From assembly GCA_025765615.1 (NCBI GenBank), contig JAIVFJ010000174.1, positions 1 to 64,000 of the forward strand: DNA of 64,000 nt, read 5' to 3'. The stretch is from Zopfochytrium polystomum (lineage: Eukaryota > Chytridiomycota > Chytridiomycetes > Chytridiales > Chytridiaceae). Below, in pieces: positions 59,640 through 64,000 of the stretch. Position 1 is the stretch's first letter, and every line of letters starts with the position of its first letter. The position numbers and the translations under genes were made by a program. Under the pieces are notes generated by a model that made no database searches, had not been told where the DNA came from, and worked only from the letters and a program-made list of their open reading frames with translations.

Positions 59640-60158
59640 TTACAAACCATTTACGAAAGCTCTGACATCGGAATCACGACGAACTTTTTGGCTCTGCCAA
59701 GTCACGACCACATATCCCTGCCCGGCCACAATACAGAGCATCGGCATGGACCGCGCAGGGTCCAATTTCCCGGTGACATCCGCAAGCGCTCTGACAACGT
59801 CTGCAGGCAGTTGGCAGGCCCGACACTGCACGTCGCTCCCGTCGCGATCCCGCTGGCAGTATGGCGGCAACCGCGTCCGCGTACCCAACCTCGGCGACTC
59901 GCAGTACCGGCGTCACCGTCAAGTGCCAGGACTCGCCTGTTGCGTCCTCCGCGTCGTCGCTCTTCGCGACGACCGGACGCTGCAGCCCCAGAATGACGAC
60001 GAGAGCCGCCATCCCTGGGCCCAGCGCGCACCCCAGCGCGCACGCGACCCAATCAACGACCGCCCCGCCCCACCAGTTTCGACGTCGTCGCCGCCGGCGC
60101 CGCCTGCGCCGTTCGAAGCCTTGGACTTTTTCTTCTTTTTCGGCCGGGTTGGGGCCAT
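59640..60158 (-). CDS. Hypothetical small membrane protein
   Basis: Tentative model of about 170 aa. From ATG 60158 comes MAPTRPKKKKKSK and an acidic stretch, then one hydrophobic helix (VACALGCALGPGMAALVVIL), a beta-rich WHLTVTPVLRVAE, a 37-nt intron (59853-59889), and RDGSDVQCRACQLPADVV, LDPARSMPMLCIVAGQGYVVVTWQ to the stop at 59640. A one-base slip in a G-run near 60075 is needed to join the N-terminal part with the helix. The C-terminal exon reads like real protein; the N terminus is weak. Function unknown. Confidence 0.4.
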
Positions 60159-60384
60159 CCACCTGGGCGGAGCCGCTCGCCGGAGAACGGCGGTTGGTGC
60201 GAGGAGGAGGAGGCGGTGGGATGGCAGCCGACAGGACAGGTTCGATCTGGCCTCCTTCCTCCACGCACCGCGAAAGACAAACGTTTTACACTTTGTGGAA
60301 GACACACTTTTTGCCTCTCAGAGCCTTCCAATTTCGGTTTGTGTTGTTGGTTTGGTAAACTAATTGGACGGTCAAGGGATAGTT

Positions 60385-63300
60385 TTATTCTGCCTGGCGG
60401 AAACACAAGAACTGCAAAGCAGTCGCTTCTCGTGTACGCTGCAAAATATCCTTCACGGACTCCAGCATTTGCTGGCGAGACAAAACAGTCCCGTCGGTTG
60501 ACGGCGTGTCTGCCGTCGGTGTTTCGTCCACGGTTCCCCTTTCGATTGTTGCGTAAATAAGAGAGAACAGTTCCTTGGTAGACCTCGTTTCAAATGCGCC
60601 CAATGTTTGATGGAGGAATTCCGTTTCCAACGTTGCCTGCGCAAAAATCGAGTCAGAAGAAAAGAAAGGGTTTGACGACAACGAAAGGAGAGCTGCTCGC
60701 CTGCATAGCGCCACCACGTCCGAACACGTCAATCTCTCTAAAAGACGCTAAAAGATCGAGAGCTGTTAATCGCAGAAGCTCGCTCATAACGCGCCCAATC
60801 AGTCCTTTGGCGGCGACAGATGCTTCCGCATGGGAAAGAACGAATAAAAGAAGAATCTCATGCACGTGGTTTCGAACATCTTCCTTTACGGTTAAGCGTT
60901 GATGGATCGCTCATTGGAAAGCTCACCAATGGGGCGAGTCAGTTTGGCCCAGTCCAATCCTGAATACAAAACGCCTGACCGAACGAGCCCACTGATTTTC
61001 AAGGCTTTTCGGCGAACGTAGTTGTCAAACAGTAATGCGTCAAGATGATTCATCGTATTGTTTAGGATCTGATACTATTTCAGCAAAAGGATGCTTTGTT
61101 GAAGTACTCTTACGCGGACTTCTGTTACGGGACTGTGCTTGAATTTCAGCTCCAACAGTGCATTCAGTTTCGGAAAGGCGCTGCTCCTCAGGAAATCCAG
61201 ATTGCTTAAAACAACAAGTATTCGAGTATCCTGATTTGAGCAGTGAGGATACAACCAGAACCGCCACGACAGGACCCACCACTCTGCTTGGATCTATCAT
61301 TTGTTTCTTCTTCAACAACCGGACTCCTTCTACATGTGTTTCGTCTCCTTTCGAAATGGATACGTCTCGAGCAGACAGTTTATGATGACCGACCATGATA
61401 AGGTCCTCCTGGCCGCTTAAAAACCGGTCGATTTTCTGGTGATGAAGTCCTGACAGCTCACTTCGAGTCATGTAACAACGGGTAGCAAGCCATTCACAGC
61501 CATCCAAGAAGAATGCCGCAGAGTCGAAGTACGACGTTACAACTCGCTGCAGTAGCACCGGCTGAATCCCGCTGAAGACTGGTGGGGGTTCCGAGGATTT
61601 CGCGCGGCTGCCTACACTTGAAGTCACTGGAGTGATCGAGCGGACAACTGAATCATTTTCAGCGGATGGAAGTAAGCTCGACAGATGCTGAATCTCGTCC
61701 CCAATTTGAGGCTGTGACGACACAGGGGCTGAAGCAATTCGTTGAAGGCACCGAATAATAACTTTTGAGAATCGATAGAATAGCTTCACTAGGTGAGTGG
61801 TTTCCACGGTCCGAATTTCTTGGTTGCTGAGCAGGTCTTGGGCATTTCCTTCGGAATCTGGCTCCAAAGTCCAGTCTTCATAATCACTAAAACGTCTTGA
61901 CTCTTTTCAATCGTGATGAGCGATGTTAATGGGCGGCAAAGTCTTTCAACAGTGCTCACCGTATAGGAGCCCGTCACAAATGACATCAACGCAGCGAGCC
62001 TTGACAGAGTCGGCCGCCGAGCCGACTCGTCGAAGGATATTTTCTTCGATAGTTGTGCCCCCACCAATCCTCATGTTTCGAACGTCGCCATAGCACCGAA
62101 CCAGTTCTCCCATTATTTTGCTTATCCAATGGCAAGCAGTGAGAGGATGGGACAAGAGGAAAAACGAAGCGGCAAAAGGTATCGACTGGGGCGAAAGCTT
62201 CGTGACGTCTTCGATTCGCGATTGGTCCAATGGATCAACGTAAGAGGACCAAGAACTTGGCGAGACCACGTTTGCACTGCCATTGCTGTGCCGCATCTGT
62301 CGGTTGATCTGGGTGAGAGGGACGTTTACAAAGAGTAAGTTGGTGACGAGACTGCTGTAAGTTTCTGCTATGTGCTTGATCATTGCTTGACATTGAGTCA
62401 TCTTTTTGACATCGGCGCGGCGCTTTATACGCTGACCTTGCTCAGACGACTTTGCGCCTCTTGACTAAACAGCGATGAGATGAGCCGTGCTCAGAGAAAC
62501 GGTACCTTTTGAATTCTATCCTCACAGTATATCCGGCAAGCCTTCCAAAAATCCTGCATAGACTTCCGCATGACTTTACAGAGAGATTGAACGCACACTA
62601 GAGTTGACTTCCACATTTGAAAATCTAGATCTTCGTCTGGGAGCAGACTCAGCAAGGAATTGAGTTCAGAGATGGCACTTACTGAAAAAACGTTCGAACG
62701 CTTGGCTCTGTACTGTTGACAATGCTTTTTGAAAATCGGGAAGAGAGAGCCCATTCGATCGGCGGATTGGATCGAAATCAACCTCAAGAGGGGTTTCCAT
62801 TGGTGCTTGTTGAGCCTCCTCATCCTCATTCATCGTGTTGAGGATGTAGTGTGGTTTTGGCGGCGGGATAGAGACCTCTGGAAGTAGCTTTGTCCGGGAT
62901 TCGGCGTTGACCAGCGCTGTCATTGCAAATAAGCATCACAACCGCTTAGTGCAAGATCAAAGAAGGTTGAACCTTGGAGTTTCGCAACATGGCTACCATA
63001 AGCTTGAAACAACTGTAGAACAATCCATTGATACTGGTTGTCCAAGTAGAATTTAACAGGATCTTCTTCTGGGTCAAGGTCGACCAAATGACTGCAAGGT
63101 GTGAGAAAGGAAACTCACGGGTTGTTAGTTTTTACCTTAATATTCTTTCCTGCGACTCGAGAGGGTTTGATGACACTTCCAGTTGCTGAAACAGGTGGCC
63201 TCTAAAAGTGCGAATGATGCTCTCAACTTCAAACCAGACTTGCTCAAACACAACAAGATAGTGTTCGGGCAGCATTGTGTCCGCCGCATCTGCAGCCGCC

Positions 63301-64000
63301 AATTCATTGCGTTCGTTGGCCATCGAAGCTTTACTCGCAAATGACGACGACATCAAATATTTTCCTTTGTTATAGTCCCGGACTACAGCGTCAAATCTTC
63401 CCTGCCTGGAATGTCACAAAACACACAGTAGCAAAGTGCCGAACCTTGGAAATTGACTCTTTCAAGGTGCAAGGGAGATTAAAGAAGAATTTCCACTGCT
63501 CGAGAACAAACAGCGTTGCTCGAATTCTTTCTGCTTTTCGTCGACGCTCCAATAAGGGGGTGTACAACGATTGAGCAGAAGTCGAGAGTCCTAATAAACA
63601 AAAGATGTTAAAGTCGAAAGCGAAAGTCAGAATACCTTCGAGAGCTTTATCAAAAGAGTCCAGTCCTCTCGTTTCGGAAGTCACAATATTGTTCGCTTTT
63701 ATGTCCAAGTAGAACGCTGTGCTCCAAATTCAGTGACTTCGCAACTGTACGCAATCTCTCTCGCGCACCATCAATAGTACCCTTCGCACTCACAAATTTT
63801 GCAAAGTGCTGCTTCACAAGGTCCCTCATCAACTCATTGCTCCGGTCAACTGAAGCGGCGAGATATTTTGATCCATTCTGCACATCCCTGAATGATGTTT
63901 TTCCGTGAACAAGTTTGAGAAAGGCTTTCGGTTCGAAATTTTTGCTCGCGACGAGTAGTTTCTCTTTACGTTCAACTTCAGTATGTGGGAATGCTGAGCT
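60385..64000 (-). CDS. SEC5: SEC5 / EXOC2, exocyst subunit (5' end outside the window)
   Basis: Subunit of the exocyst, which tethers secretory vesicles to the plasma membrane. Exons, 5' to 3': 63636->64000, 63445-63590, 63136-63401, 62973-63091, 62683-62916, 62506-62636, 61960-62464, about 61275-61902, 61114-61230, 60927-61068, 60701-60879 and 60385-60636. Diagnostic stretches are PKAFLKLVHGKTSF, KFVSAKGTID, LEQWKFFFNLP, GRFDAVVRDYNKGKYL, LDALLFDNYVRRK, EIDVFGRGGAMQ and ATLETEFLHQTL, in Sec5 order. The window edge cuts the N-terminal part. Frame slips by one base near 63713 (before FYLDIKANN). The last intron uses a GC donor at 60700. The 61231-61274 junction is uncertain. Confidence 0.9.

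Overview
The window is nuclear DNA of a flagellated (zoosporic, chytrid-like) fungus. Genes are interrupted by many GT-AG introns of about 45-70 nt, often with CTAAC/CTRAY-like branch sites. A fungal-type APSES-ankyrin cell-cycle factor (MBF/Swi6 family) lies beside two cilium-specific genes, CCDC113/CFAP263 and TMEM67/meckelin, which Dikarya lack. No tRNA, rRNA, CRISPR or complete transposon was found. Gene models below were spliced by hand; where a whole coding sequence closes in frame, this is stated.

Layout. 0-2.4 kb: heat-shock promoter and a cytosolic HSP70. 2.4-5.4 kb: gene-free, with decayed repeats. 5.4-9.4 kb (-): an intact five-exon TIR / NB-ARC / TPR protein of 1270 aa, an NLR-type immune receptor and the most notable gene here. 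10.3-12.0 kb: epoxide hydrolase with a C-terminal membrane anchor. 12.3-15.2 kb: protein kinase with a transmembrane helix and a C-terminal ectodomain. 15.5-19.0 kb (-): PARG-like macrodomain protein, a hypothetical gene, and a DUF1349 protein. 19.3-21.6 kb (-): DUF2408-like protein. 22.0-27.7 kb (-): WDR59/SEA3 (GATOR2/SEACAT). 27.7-30.5 kb: purine-rich and GT repeats. 30.5-32.5 kb: galactokinase. 32.5-36.2 kb: weakly supported or decayed genes. 36.5-38.4 kb: CCDC113. 38.7-41.5 kb (-): MBF/Swi6-like factor. 42.2-46.6 kb: meckelin in 20 exons. 46.7-49.9 kb: PRP4 kinase. 50.0-52.2 kb (-): DEAD-box-like protein that has lost its catalytic motifs. 52.3-57.9 kb: paladin-like protein with three PTP-like phytase domains. 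58.1-60.2 kb (-): two hypothetical genes. 60.4 kb to the right edge (-): exocyst subunit SEC5, incomplete at its 5' end.

The genes form no operon or obvious pathway. Divergent pairs share promoters: NLR/epoxide hydrolase, MBF/meckelin and DEAD-like/paladin. Several otherwise clear genes need a one-base correction, often in a short homopolymer, while others (NLR, meckelin, paladin, PRP4, galactokinase, epoxide hydrolase, DEAD-like, DUF2408-like) are perfectly in frame. Residual sequencing error is the simplest explanation, but an in-frame stop in WDR59 and two 20-nt GT-AG segments deserve checking.
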